A DNA stretch of 64,000 bases. Source: Paenibacillus taiwanensis DSM 18679. Its GTDB lineage: Bacteria > Bacillota > Bacilli > Paenibacillales > Paenibacillaceae. The stretch spans positions 54,838 to 118,837 of the forward strand of contig NZ_KE384308.1 in NCBI RefSeq assembly GCF_000425125.1, in the 5' to 3' direction. A program made the position numbers and the translations under genes. Of this stretch, positions 43,728-52,320 are shown piece by piece. The notes under the pieces were generated by a model, which did no database searches, was not told the origin of the DNA, and saw nothing but the letters and a program-made list of their open reading frames with translations. Numbering within the stretch: position 1 is the first letter of the stretch; each line of letters starts with the position of its first letter.

Positions 43728-46403
43728 TTAGACCGCTTGTTCTTGAAGTGTCATTTCCCACTGCATCCGTATATGGGCCTGAGCTGCCGCAATGCGAGCA
43801 ACTGGAAGTCTATATGGCGAGCAGCTTATATAATCCAATCCGACACGTTGACAGAACATAATAGACTCCACATCACCGCCGTGTTCTCCACAAATACTCG
43901 TGGTCAGCAAAGGATTTCGGGAACGGCCTTGGATGACGGCCATCTCAATCAGCTTGCCTACCCCTTCAGTATCTAATACTTGAAATGGATTGTGCGGAAG
44001 CAGCTTATTCTCTACATAATGGGTTAAAAATTTGCCTTCAGCATCATCTCGGCTGTACCCAAATGTCATCTGGGTTAAGTCGTTAGTACCAAAGGAGAAA
44101 AAGTCCGCAGACCGTGCAATCTCACCTGCTGTCAGAGCAGCACGAGGCACTTCAATCATCGTACCTACCTTATATGGACAGTTTCTTCTTTCATGTCCTA
44201 ACACTTGTTCTGCCACCTGATCAACTAATTTCCGCAGCAGATGTAATTCATTGACATGCCCTACCAGTGGAATCATAACTTGTGGCTGCACCGTGACCCC
44301 GTCACATAAACAGCGGAGGGCTGCTTGAAAAATCGCTTCGATTTGCATTTCATATATTTCAGGGAACATAATACCTAATCTACATCCGCGTTGACCTAGC
44401 ATTGGATTCGTTTCCTGCAATTCGCGGACTCTTCTGATCATCCGTTCTAACTCAGCACGTTCAGCATGGATATCGCTCTCTGAAGTGCGCATTAGCGCTA
44501 AACGCGTTGTCAATTCCTCCACATTCGGCAAAAATTCATGCAGTGGTGGATCAAGCAAGCGAATCGTGACGGGGAAGCCATCCATTTCTCGAAACATTTC
44601 TTCAAAATCATACCGCTGCATAGGCAACAATCGGTTTAACGCCACTTGCCGATCAATTTCCTTCTCGGCTAAAATCATCTGCTGCACAATCGGAACACGC
44701 ATTGGAGATAAGAACATATGCTCAGTCCGACACAATCCGATGCCCTCTGCTCCAAACTCCCGCGCTTTACGCGCATCTAGCGGGGAATCCGCATTTGCCA
44801 TTACCTTCAGGGAACGAATCTGATCTGCCCATTCCAGCATGAGCAGCAGCTCTGGGAAAATGTCCGCTTCTTTTAGCTCCAATTGACCGGGAATAACTTG
44901 ACCGCTGCCACCATCAAGCGTAAGCCAGTCACCTTCTCGAATAACGATATCGTTGGCGATAAGCTGCTGCTGTTCTTCGTCTATTTTTAGAACTTCACAA
45001 CCGCACACGCAAGGTTTGCCCATACCACGGGCAACCACTGCTGCATGGCTTGTCATGCCTCCACGGAGCGTTAAAATACCTTCAGCAGCGATAACACCGT
45101 GAATATCTTCTGGTGTCGTTTCGAGACGTACGAGAATGACGTCTTTGCCCGCGCGTTTCCATTCTTCAGCAGTGTCTGCATCAAATACGGCTTGCCCACA
45201 TGCCGCGCCTGGAGAAGCGGGCAGCCCCGTTGCGATCACAACGTGATCAGCAGTAGCTTGCAGGGAACGATGCAATAAATGGTTCAAATGCTGTACATCA
45301 ATACGCATCAAAGCTTCATCTTTTGTTATCATGCCTTCATTGACGAGGTCAACAGCCACCTTAAGCGCCGCCCTTGCATTACGCTTTGCACTTCGTGTTT
45401 GCAAGAAATACAGTTTTTCATCTTCTATAGTAAATTCAATATCTTGAATGTCTCTATAATGTTTTTCAAGCTGTGCCGCACAGGAGGATAGCTCTGCATA
45501 AACTTCGGGTAGTGCATCCTGTAGAGCTGCAATCGGTATTGGTGTTCTCGTACCACCGACAACATCTTCACCTTGTGCATTCATTAAAAATTCACCAAAC
45601 AAAACCTTTTCCCCTGTAGAGGGATTACGAGTAAACAGCACGCCTGTGCCGCTATTGCTCCCCCTATTGCCAAATACCATCGCTTGCACGTTTACGGCCG
45701 TTCCCTGATCATCTGGAATGAGATGAACTTTACGATATACTTTCGCCCTTGGACTCGACCAGGATAAAAATACAGCTTCGATTGCGCCTTGCAATTGCTC
45801 CCTTACATTTTGCGGAAATGATTTATTCGTGCGCTGCTCAATCAGTCGTTTGAATTTATGAACAAGTGTAACCAACGATTGCTCTGTCAATTGCTGATCG
45901 TCTTTACATTGCTGGAGTTGCTTCTCCTCTTGCAGCACACGTTCAAAATGAATGGCCTCGATATCGTAAACAACCGAGCCGTACATTTGGATAAGACGGC
46001 GATAACAGTCGTAAGCGAATCTCCGGTTGTTGGTTTGCTGTGCCAATCCTTCTACTGTCGCGTCGTTTAATCCTAAGTTCAAAATGGTATCCATCATACC
46101 AGGCATGGACGTGACTGAACCAGAGCGTACCGATACGAGCAGAGGACAGTCTGTACCACCGAACACTCGATTCTGTTCCTTTTCCAGTTCAGCAAGTGCA
46201 AGCTCGATCTCATCCCGTAACCCCGAGGGTAGCTGGCGGCTGTTGTTGTAATAATGTCTGCATACGTCTGTTGTGATGGTGAAACCTGGCGGAACAGGAA
46301 GTCCCGCCTTTGTCATTTCTGCAAGGTGAGCGCCTTTTCCACCCAGAAGTTCTATATGTTCTTTACCGCCATTTTGGAATGAGCTCACTCTCGATACTGT
46401 CAA
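43728..46403 (-). CDS. ppdK: Pyruvate, phosphate dikinase
   Basis: 891 aa, close to the usual ~880. The N-terminal nucleotide-binding domain (LLGGKGAHLAEMTKAGLPVPPGFTI) is followed by the swivelling domain with the phosphorylated His in LRGGMTSHAAVVARGMGKPCVCG (Thr and Ser beside it are regulatory positions), and the PEP/pyruvate TIM barrel with GIGLCRTEHMF, MLGQRGCRLG and the catalytic Cys region SICGEHGGD. It interconverts pyruvate+ATP+Pi and PEP+AMP+PPi. It begins with TTG at 46403, overlapping the stop of the SR1P-like gene (TTGA), with GAGGGGAG upstream, so translation is coupled. Confidence 0.95.
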   Translation of the reverse strand: MTVSRVSSFQNGGKEHIELLGGKGAHLAEMTKAGLPVPPGFTITTDVCRHYYNNSRQLPSGLRDEIELALAELEKEQNRVFGGTDCPLLVSVRSGSVTSMPGMMDTILNLGLNDATVEGLAQQTNNRRFAYDCYRRLIQMYGSVVYDIEAIHFERVLQEEKQLQQCKDDQQLTEQSLVTLVHKFKRLIEQRTNKSFPQNVREQLQGAIEAVFLSWSSPRAKVYRKVHLIPDDQGTAVNVQAMVFGNRGSNSGTGVLFTRNPSTGEKVLFGEFLMNAQGEDVVGGTRTPIPIAALQDALPEVYAELSSCAAQLEKHYRDIQDIEFTIEDEKLYFLQTRSAKRNARAALKVAVDLVNEGMITKDEALMRIDVQHLNHLLHRSLQATADHVVIATGLPASPGAACGQAVFDADTAEEWKRAGKDVILVRLETTPEDIHGVIAAEGILTLRGGMTSHAAVVARGMGKPCVCGCEVLKIDEEQQQLIANDIVIREGDWLTLDGGSGQVIPGQLELKEADIFPELLLMLEWADQIRSLKVMANADSPLDARKAREFGAEGIGLCRTEHMFLSPMRVPIVQQMILAEKEIDRQVALNRLLPMQRYDFEEMFREMDGFPVTIRLLDPPLHEFLPNVEELTTRLALMRTSESDIHAERAELERMIRRVRELQETNPMLGQRGCRLGIMFPEIYEMQIEAIFQAALRCLCDGVTVQPQVMIPLVGHVNELHLLRKLVDQVAEQVLGHERRNCPYKVGTMIEVPRAALTAGEIARSADFFSFGTNDLTQMTFGYSRDDAEGKFLTHYVENKLLPHNPFQVLDTEGVGKLIEMAVIQGRSRNPLLTTSICGEHGGDVESIMFCQRVGLDYISCSPYRLPVARIAAAQAHIRMQWEMTLQEQAV

Positions 46404-46579
46404 GCCGAAGCACTCCCCTCTTGTTTACGACAAGCTTCTTTTTCACATACCATATATTTCGTCTTCACACTATTAGTAGGCAATGTATCGATGATGTCGT
46501 CGCAATGCCGACAAATTATCGTTCCCAGATCATTCTGTCTCACATAATCAGAAATTAATTCATTGATTTGGTCCCGCAC
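46400..46579 (-). CDS. SR1P-like GapA-binding small protein (59 aa)
   Basis: A short gene hidden between gapB and ppdK. The GTG start (46577-46579) has AAGGGGGAA seven bases upstream and overlaps the end of gapB by 25 bp; the TGA overlaps the ppdK TTG. An N-terminal helix-like extension (VRDQINELISDYVRQNDL) is followed by GTIICRHCDDIIDTLPTNS and VKTKYMVCEKEAC. This aligns without gaps to my recollection of B. subtilis SR1P (GTI-x-C-x2-C, then 16 residues to the V-x-T-x-Y-x2-C block). SR1P is a small peptide that binds GapA. In B. subtilis its RNA is repressed by CcpN. Adjacency to a gap gene strengthens the call. The 18-residue extension is unusual. Confidence 0.75.
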   Translation of the reverse strand: MRDQINELISDYVRQNDLGTIICRHCDDIIDTLPTNSVKTKYMVCEKEACRKQEGSASA

Positions 46580-47598
46580 AATAATTCCCCCTTTTCATTT
46601 TGGACGAACATATACTTTACAAAATCAGTTACACGGCATGCATAAGCCCATTCGTTGTCGTACCAGGCCAATAGTTTAGCTTGCTGTCCCGCGGTCTGAA
46701 TCGATAAACCATCTATAATTGCAGATTTGTTATTGCCAATGTAATCGGAAGATACAAGGGGTTCTTCGCTGTATGCTACAAAAGGCCCCAAACCTTCTTG
46801 AATCGCATTTGTAAATGCGCGCCGAATGTCCTCTTTTGTTATTTCGCAATGCAATTGTACAGTAAGATCAACCAAGGAAACATTTTGCACCGGCACTCGC
46901 AATGAGATACCTTGAATGCTCTCCGCCAGATGCGGAAGAATGTCCTTTAGTGCCTTGCCTACGCCTGTTGATGTCGGAATAATGGAGCTTCCGCACGCTC
47001 TTGCTCTGCGCCAGTCTGAGTGGGCATTGTCAAGATGCTTCTGGTCATTCGTATAAGCATGAACTGTCGTCATCCATCCCGACTGTACGCCAAATTCCTG
47101 ATCCAATACTTGCAAAAGTGGTGCTAAGCAATTAGTCGTACACGATGCAGTGGAAATGAGCGCGTGATGTTCGGGGTCGTAAGTATGTTCATTGACTCCC
47201 ATCACAATCGTGCAATCCAGTTCTTTTCCCGGTGCCGTTACAACTACCCGCTTAGCACCTGACTGGAGATGTTTTGATGCTTCTGAACGGCTTTTAAATT
47301 TGCCTGTTGCATCAACCACAACGTCGATTCCATACGTTTGCCAAGGCAGCAACTCCGGGTTACGTTCATTAACAATAGGAATTCGGTGTCCGCGAATCAT
47401 GATGGAATGATCATCAAACTTAATGTCCTCGCCCCACCGCCCGTGAATCGAATCATACTTTAATAGATGTGCTAATTGATCGGGTGAACATGAAGAATTA
47501 ATAAGGCCGATAGAAGTCCCATCTCCATGAATAAACATGCTGCGTATAACCAACCTGCCAATTCTTCCCGTTCCGCTGACACCGAGTCGTTTATGCAT
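46555..47598 (-). CDS. gapB: Gluconeogenic glyceraldehyde-3-phosphate dehydrogenase (GapB type)
   Basis: 347 aa. Rossmann motif VSGTGRIGRLVIRS, catalytic STASCTTNCLAPL (Cys ~155), MTTVHAYTNDQKHLDNAHSDWRRARA and C-terminal AWYDNEWAYACRV. After the second strand it reads GLINSSCSPDQLAHLLKYDSIHGRW, like B. subtilis GapB (INAS), and lacks the Asp of NAD-specific GapA, which suggests NADP preference and a gluconeogenic direction. ATG follows AAAGGAGG. It leads the gapB-SR1P-like-ppdK operon and is a predicted CcpN target. The nucleotide preference is inferred. Confidence 0.92.
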   Translation of the reverse strand: MHKRLGVSGTGRIGRLVIRSMFIHGDGTSIGLINSSCSPDQLAHLLKYDSIHGRWGEDIKFDDHSIMIRGHRIPIVNERNPELLPWQTYGIDVVVDATGKFKSRSEASKHLQSGAKRVVVTAPGKELDCTIVMGVNEHTYDPEHHALISTASCTTNCLAPLLQVLDQEFGVQSGWMTTVHAYTNDQKHLDNAHSDWRRARACGSSIIPTSTGVGKALKDILPHLAESIQGISLRVPVQNVSLVDLTVQLHCEITKEDIRRAFTNAIQEGLGPFVAYSEEPLVSSDYIGNNKSAIIDGLSIQTAGQQAKLLAWYDNEWAYACRVTDFVKYMFVQNEKGELLCGTKSMN

Positions 47599-47666
47599 AT
47601 ATTGTTAGAACCTCCTTTGCTCTGTTTATATATTACGTCATATTTAACGACATTTCAATAAGTAAT

Positions 47667-47713
47667 ACACACTATTTAATAATTTATTTTCGCTTACATG
47701 CGATAAAGTGTGT
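47667..47713. promoter_or_regulatory. Inverted repeat ACACACT/AGTGTGT in the gapB upstream region
   Basis: Perfect 7-bp arms (47667-47673 and 47707-47713) extend with near matches and lie 70-115 bp upstream of gapB. Nearer the gene the minus strand reads TATGACGTAAT, agreeing at 9 of 11 positions with the published CcpN consensus form TRTGHYATAYW as I recall it. The operator role is inference. Confidence 0.35.
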
Positions 47714-47906
47714 GTTATAGAAATTCAAACGATTATATAGTACACATTATATATAAATGAAATCGATTACATGCCAACATTCCAAAAAGTTTAATCTCAA
47801 CTGAATGAGTTGGGTTATACAATAGCCAAGATACATAAGACAAACCTTTCTACACATAAAGTAAGGTAAATAGTTCTGCCACAATATGAAATGGAGGAAG
47901 CAGCTT

Positions 47907-48167
47907 ATGCCCTTGCCCTGGAAAAAAAGAAATGATGAATTTGTTGTCATTATCGTGCCTGTATCTGCGATTAAACAAATGATTATGATTGACTTTATAG
48001 GTAGCTCTGCCTTATTTATCATCATAAAGAAGACGATGTACTCTGATCCAGCCGCTTTTGTCGGCAGCTGGTTATTTCCCCCTTTGGTCAAATTTATTTT
48101 AAAAAGGATAGATGCTCAACACCTGCACACAGCAAAAAGGAGACGGCTTATATCCGTCCCCTCTTAG
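47907..48167 (+). CDS. Small hydrophobic hypothetical protein (86 aa)
   Basis: The ATG at 47907 has an excellent GGAGGAAG six bases upstream. The protein begins MPLPWKKRNDEFVVIIVPVS, has one or two hydrophobic stretches (~13-45 and ~58-66) and a basic tail, like a small membrane protein. The 3' end overlaps the terminator of the opposing MATE gene, so transcripts from both strands share 30 bp. No family recognised. The strong ribosome binding site is the main support. Confidence 0.45.
   Translation: MPLPWKKRNDEFVVIIVPVSAIKQMIMIDFIGSSALFIIIKKTMYSDPAAFVGSWLFPPLVKFILKRIDAQHLHTAKRRRLISVPS
48134..48162 (-). terminator. Terminator after the MATE gene
   Basis: On the minus strand AGGGGACGG pairs with CCGTCTCCT around ATATAAG, followed by TTTTTG. 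Confidence 0.8.
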
Positions 48168-48194
48168 GCTGCTTCATACTCTATTTAATGCTAT

Positions 48195-49556
48195 TTAATT
48201 CCCTAATAGTCCTCGTTTAGCACGCCGTTCAATAACGCCGAGACGAACATACAACCCAACCGCCCCGAATGCCAATCCCGTAATTAATCCAATCCAATAA
48301 CCATAAGCACCTAGAGATGTCCAAGCTGAGAGCGCGAACCCGATAGGCAAGCCAATGACCCAATAAGAGACAAAGGCAACGATAAATACGATGTTAACAT
48401 CTTTATAACCACGCAACGTTCCTTGAACAGGAGCTGCTATCGCATCTGACAGTTGGAAAAAGATTGCATACATCAAAAAAGTTTCGGTCATCGCCTTGAC
48501 TGTGGAATCATTAGTGTACATAGCCGCTACATTAGAATGGAATATAACTAGGAATACCGCACAAAGTCCAGCAAGTCCAATGGCTGAAAAGACACCTAAT
48601 CTAGCATACTGCTTGGCATCCTCATATCGTTTGGCCCCTACTTCAAAGCCGATCATAATCGTTAATGACATCGCAATGCTGAGGGGGAGCATGTACAATA
48701 AAGATGCAAAGTTTAATGCTGATTGATGGGAAGCAATCGTAACTGTATCGTATCCGCTCATCAATAGCGTGACCATTGAAAATACACTGACTTCAAAGAA
48801 AATCGACAAGCCGATTGGCAAACCAATGCGGAGCACTTCCTTCCATTGCGCAAGAGATACTTTCTCTAATCGTCGAAACATGCCCAAATCCTGCATCATC
48901 GTGTTACGCTTCATAAATAGAATAGCCACACTTAAAATGATGATATACGTAATTGCTGTAGCAAATCCAGAGCCAACGCCACCCAATCTTGGCATCCCAA
49001 ACTTCCCGAAAATAAAAACATAGTTCAACATAACGTTAATCGGAAAAGACAACAGCGTAATAAACATTGTGACACGAGTGAGACCAAGTCCATCAATAGT
49101 CGCACGTAAAACTGTATAAATAAATACGGGAATAACACCGATACCGATAGCACTTAGGAACTGCTTAGCGACACGGCTTACCTCTGGCTCAAGTTTCATT
49201 CGATCAATCAGAGGATCCACAGCAAAAAAACCTATGATTATAACACCAATACCTATTAAAATCGATAAGTAAGCAGCTTGAATAACGCTTGATGCGATTT
49301 TGTCACGCTGCTTTGCTCCCACATATTGGGCCACTATTGGGGTAACCGCTAGAAATATGCCGCTTAGTCCTGTATATATTGGAACCCAATAACTCGTAGC
49401 AATGGCGACACCTGCCAAGTTCTCCTTATTAAAATGACCAGACATGACTGTATCAAAGAAAGTCATAAGCTGCAATGCAACTTGAGTCACAAATATAGGA
49501 AGTAAAATATAAAGCAACTGCTGGAATTTCTGTTTCTTCGAGTACGTTTGTTTCAT
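48195..49556 (-). CDS. MATE-family multidrug/Na+ efflux transporter
   Basis: 453 aa with twelve membrane helices and the MatE duplicated fold: the first half begins LLYILLPIFVTQVALQLMTFFDTVMSGHF and the second VLRIGLPIGLSIFFEVSVFSMVTLL. This places it in the NorM-like subgroup. These transporters export cationic drugs or metabolites against Na+ or H+ gradients. It is monocistronic, with a terminator directly after it. Substrates are not predictable. Confidence 0.93.
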   Translation of the reverse strand: MKQTYSKKQKFQQLLYILLPIFVTQVALQLMTFFDTVMSGHFNKENLAGVAIATSYWVPIYTGLSGIFLAVTPIVAQYVGAKQRDKIASSVIQAAYLSILIGIGVIIIGFFAVDPLIDRMKLEPEVSRVAKQFLSAIGIGVIPVFIYTVLRATIDGLGLTRVTMFITLLSFPINVMLNYVFIFGKFGMPRLGGVGSGFATAITYIIILSVAILFMKRNTMMQDLGMFRRLEKVSLAQWKEVLRIGLPIGLSIFFEVSVFSMVTLLMSGYDTVTIASHQSALNFASLLYMLPLSIAMSLTIMIGFEVGAKRYEDAKQYARLGVFSAIGLAGLCAVFLVIFHSNVAAMYTNDSTVKAMTETFLMYAIFFQLSDAIAAPVQGTLRGYKDVNIVFIVAFVSYWVIGLPIGFALSAWTSLGAYGYWIGLITGLAFGAVGLYVRLGVIERRAKRGLLGN

Positions 49557-49699
49557 GACATGCTTCGCAACCTCTCATCGTAATCTGACTGTACTAAGTG
49601 TATACGTTACATCTGGAAAAGGAAACCGTCAAACCTTTTTTGATATGGTAAAATGAAGAGAAGCAATACATGATAAGTAGATAAAGGAGTAAGCTGAAG

Positions 49700-50770
49700 A
49701 TGACGATTCAGAAACAAAAAGACCGTGCACTCTTGGAACAGAAGCTTCCAACGATGCCTTGGTATATTCAACAATATATGGAGTACAAGCTGCCTGACTT
49801 ATCCCCTTCTACTTTGCTCGAATACATACGTGATTATGAGATTTTTCTAGGATGGCTAATTTCCGAAGGGATTAGTGAAGGGCCTTTGCTGAAAGATGTT
49901 ACTTTGCTGCAACTGGAGACGTTGCGAATGGACCACATTACGGCTTATCGGATTTACTTAACCACCTATAAAAATCAAAAGAACAGCCGTATTACGATAT
50001 CTCGTAAGCTGTCCTCAATGAGATCGTTATTTCACTACTTAAGCCAGATAGCGGAGGATGAGCATTTGTACCCTCTGCTGAAACGTAACGTAATGGCGAA
50101 GATTGAGATTAAACGGGTCCATAAGCCTAAAGATAGCGCTGCAAAGTTAAAAGGAAAGCTATTGGAGGAAGAAGAAATTGAGGCGTTTATACACTATATA
50201 CGTGAAGGTTATGCTGCAGATGTTGCATCAAACAAGCAAGCATTGTATGCACACCAGTTAAATGCAGCACGAGATGCTGCAATCGCCAGCTTGATCTTAA
50301 ACTCAGGGCTGCGTGTCAGTGAAGTAGTGAATTTGAATATCGACGACGTTGACATGAATCATAAGCTGATCTATGTTTTCCGTAAAGGTCATAATGATGA
50401 GACTTTTAAGACCCCAGTCTATTATCGGGAACGGGCTAAAGATCATCTTGAAGTATACCTGCAACTGCGTAATACCCGTTATCATGCGCCGAAGCGAGAA
50501 AAGGCTTTGTTTCTGGCCATTAAAAATGGGGAGCAAGAAGGCAACCGGATGACCAAGCGGGCTATGCAGCAAATGGTGCTCAAATACGCGAAGCGGTTCG
50601 GCAAGCCTGCCTTGACAATTCATAAGTTACGCCACTCATTTGCTACTGACTATTATTTGCAAAATGATATTTATAAGACTAAAGAACAGCTAGGACATGC
50701 ATCAACTGAAACAACTGAAATCTATGCGCATTTGACAGACAAAACAATGTCTGAAGCGATCGATCGGTAG
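49700..50770 (+). CDS. XerS-like tyrosine recombinase
   Basis: 356 aa, the same length as streptococcal XerS, with its characteristic N-terminus (LPTMPWYIQQYMEYKLPDLSPSTLLEYIRDYEIFLGWL) and NVMAKIEIKR linker. The catalytic residues are Arg in LNSGLRVSEVVNL, Lys in FRKGHNDETFKTP, His-x-x-Arg in IHKLRHSFAT, His in LGHAST and Tyr in TEIYAHLT. XerS works alone in Streptococcus to resolve chromosome dimers at difSL, next to its gene. A dif-like site lies ~140 bp past the stop here. Many Bacillales carry XerS-like paralogues beside XerC/XerD, so the function here may differ. ATG follows AAAGGAG. Confidence 0.85.
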   Translation: MTIQKQKDRALLEQKLPTMPWYIQQYMEYKLPDLSPSTLLEYIRDYEIFLGWLISEGISEGPLLKDVTLLQLETLRMDHITAYRIYLTTYKNQKNSRITISRKLSSMRSLFHYLSQIAEDEHLYPLLKRNVMAKIEIKRVHKPKDSAAKLKGKLLEEEEIEAFIHYIREGYAADVASNKQALYAHQLNAARDAAIASLILNSGLRVSEVVNLNIDDVDMNHKLIYVFRKGHNDETFKTPVYYRERAKDHLEVYLQLRNTRYHAPKREKALFLAIKNGEQEGNRMTKRAMQQMVLKYAKRFGKPALTIHKLRHSFATDYYLQNDIYKTKEQLGHASTETTEIYAHLTDKTMSEAIDR

Positions 50771-50911
50771 CTAATAGCTAGTTTTATCTATATAGCACAT
50801 CGTGTAGAGCTTAACGCTGCTCAACCATAAGGACGTTGTTCTCCCCTATTACGTCAGGCCAGTTCATTTACTGGCCTATATGTGGAATTACAGGAACCTC
50901 ATTTTTATATT

Positions 50912-50939
50912 AGTTTACATAATTAATATTATGTCATTT
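50912..50939 (+). repeat. dif-like 28-bp site 3, beside the XerS-like gene
   Basis: Arm AGTTTACATAA (11/11 to the B. subtilis XerD half-site in reverse orientation), centre TTAATA, right arm TTATGTCATTT. ACATAAT and ATTATGT form a palindrome. It lies between two converging gene ends. Confidence 0.55.
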
Positions 50940-50947
50940 TATTTTTG

Positions 50948-50992
50948 CGTATAAAAAATGCGCTATTCTGATAAACAGATCAGCGCATTTTT
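50948..50992. terminator. Bidirectional terminator between convergent genes
   Basis: AAAAATGCGC pairs with GCGCATTTTT, with inner CTGAT/ATCAG around AAACAG. A and T runs flank both sides. Confidence 0.85.
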
Positions 50993-51012
50993 ACAATTAT
51001 ACGTAAAGTCAG

Positions 51013-51753
51013 CTACCTTCGTCCACGCCTCGTAATACCACCTTTACCTATTCGGGTTCGGGGTGGTTTTGACTTCTTAATGGTAGGTGACTTGGAATCG
51101 TATTTCGATCCCTTGTCTTTGTCTCGTGTGATGGAGCCCTTCGAAGAAGGCGTACGGTTAAATATATTCCCCCCACTGCCCACAGTCGAGTCTTGATTGG
51201 AGCCACGGCGGAAGATAGAACCCTTTCGCTCTACCGTAATAGGAGGCGCCTTTTTCTTGTCTTCTTGCGTAGGTGCTCGATACGGTTTAGATGGGGCATA
51301 TTGCCGTTGTTGTGTATATCCTCGGTATTTGCCCAATCCACTTAATGAATCAAACAATGTATCTACGATCTTGTACTGAATATACATCTCCAGGAAGCTT
51401 CGATCGTAATTTTTCTGTACGTATTCTTTGGAATCTACCTCGATCAGCGTATCTTCCGGATTTTCTGTGTCTCGCTGAAGCTGTATGACCTCATCCGGAT
51501 AAACAAGGAACATTCGCTCCTTATCTTCTTTAGAGATTTGCTCCGGCTTCCTCTTATCAGCAAGTGCAGTGGCAACCGCAGGAACCTCTACTCCAGCTGC
51601 GCGGTAAACATAGGAACTGCTGTTGCCCTCTTTTGTTACCGATTCCAGGGGATACGTTTCTGAAATATCCATCTGTCCGCATGCCGTCAATAGGGGAACA
51701 ATAAAGGTGACGACTAGCAGCCATTTGAGCCAATAAAGAGATTTATTATTCAT
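51013..51753 (-). CDS. DUF4247 lipoprotein
   Basis: 246 aa. The signal peptide ends PLLTACGQ (lipobox). The DUF4247 core (~40-135) includes VPAVATALADKRKPEQISKED, ERMFLVYPDEVIQLQRDTENPEDTLIEVDSKEYVQKNYDRSFLEMY. The C-terminal ~110 residues are Lys/Arg/Gly/Ser-rich and disordered-looking. It is last in the pspA-DUF350-DUF4178-DUF4247 operon, so a surface component of an envelope-stress system is likely. Molecular function unknown. Confidence 0.85.
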   Translation of the reverse strand: MNNKSLYWLKWLLVVTFIVPLLTACGQMDISETYPLESVTKEGNSSSYVYRAAGVEVPAVATALADKRKPEQISKEDKERMFLVYPDEVIQLQRDTENPEDTLIEVDSKEYVQKNYDRSFLEMYIQYKIVDTLFDSLSGLGKYRGYTQQRQYAPSKPYRAPTQEDKKKAPPITVERKGSIFRRGSNQDSTVGSGGNIFNRTPSSKGSITRDKDKGSKYDSKSPTIKKSKPPRTRIGKGGITRRGRR

Positions 51754-51764
51754 GTCAGCCCCGA

Positions 51765-52271
51765 TTAAGACTGACGGATGACACGAACGTCAGCAGGTAT
51801 TACAGATTCACCCTCATATAACTGAAAGCGTCCATCCTGCCACTCAATTCGAAGCCGTTTCCGATTGTCCGATTGATACTCCCATACGTACTGCTCCCCA
51901 GGTACGCCAAACGGTGTCTGGCCTTGAACCTGCACGAGGCCGTTATACTGATCTTCCATGTAATACCAGACGCCATCCAGTTCGATCTCGCTGGGTACTT
52001 CGTCAACTGCATCTAGTCGTCCGTCAATCGCTTCATATAAGTTATAATTCCATTGCTCTCGTTTCTCTACTTGCAGGTACTGAATACGCGCACCATCACG
52101 CAGCGTGAGCCAAATCGTCGAACGTGCTTTCCATTCCGTCCGCCCTATGATTTCATAAGTCATAAGGGATACTTCACATACATCACCTGGCTGCAAACTC
52201 ATCGGTGTCTTCTCGGGCTTGACCGGTTCCGGTTTCTCCATGAGCTTGCGCACCCTTTTCCATAATCCCAT
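51765..52271 (-). CDS. DUF4178 protein
   Basis: 168 aa, cytosolic, beta-rich. The DUF4178 signature begins LQPGDVCEVSLMTYEIIGRTEWK and continues WLTLRDGARIQYLQVEKREQWNYNLYEAI. A linker with several Pro/Lys residues precedes it. DUF4178 proteins are repeatedly encoded beside PspA, DUF350 and related envelope-stress genes. The gene lies 11 bp upstream of the DUF4247 gene, with AAAGGAG before its own ATG. Function unknown. Confidence 0.85.
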   Translation of the reverse strand: MGLWKRVRKLMEKPEPVKPEKTPMSLQPGDVCEVSLMTYEIIGRTEWKARSTIWLTLRDGARIQYLQVEKREQWNYNLYEAIDGRLDAVDEVPSEIELDGVWYYMEDQYNGLVQVQGQTPFGVPGEQYVWEYQSDNRKRLRIEWQDGRFQLYEGESVIPADVRVIRQS

Positions 52272-52320
52272 GTGCAGTTGCTCCTTTCATTGCACCCCTA
52301 AAAGGGAACATTTCACTCTG

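Noticed and set aside
46310-46558. 82-aa plus-strand open frame across ppdK/gapB junction
   Set aside because: Antisense to the SR1P-like gene, which has a better ribosome binding site and family resemblance.
37002-50939. Integrated prophage or ICE between the two recombinase genes
   Set aside because: The genes between are core metabolic (glpX, ccpN, ppdK, gapB), and no phage, conjugation or tRNA attachment features are seen.
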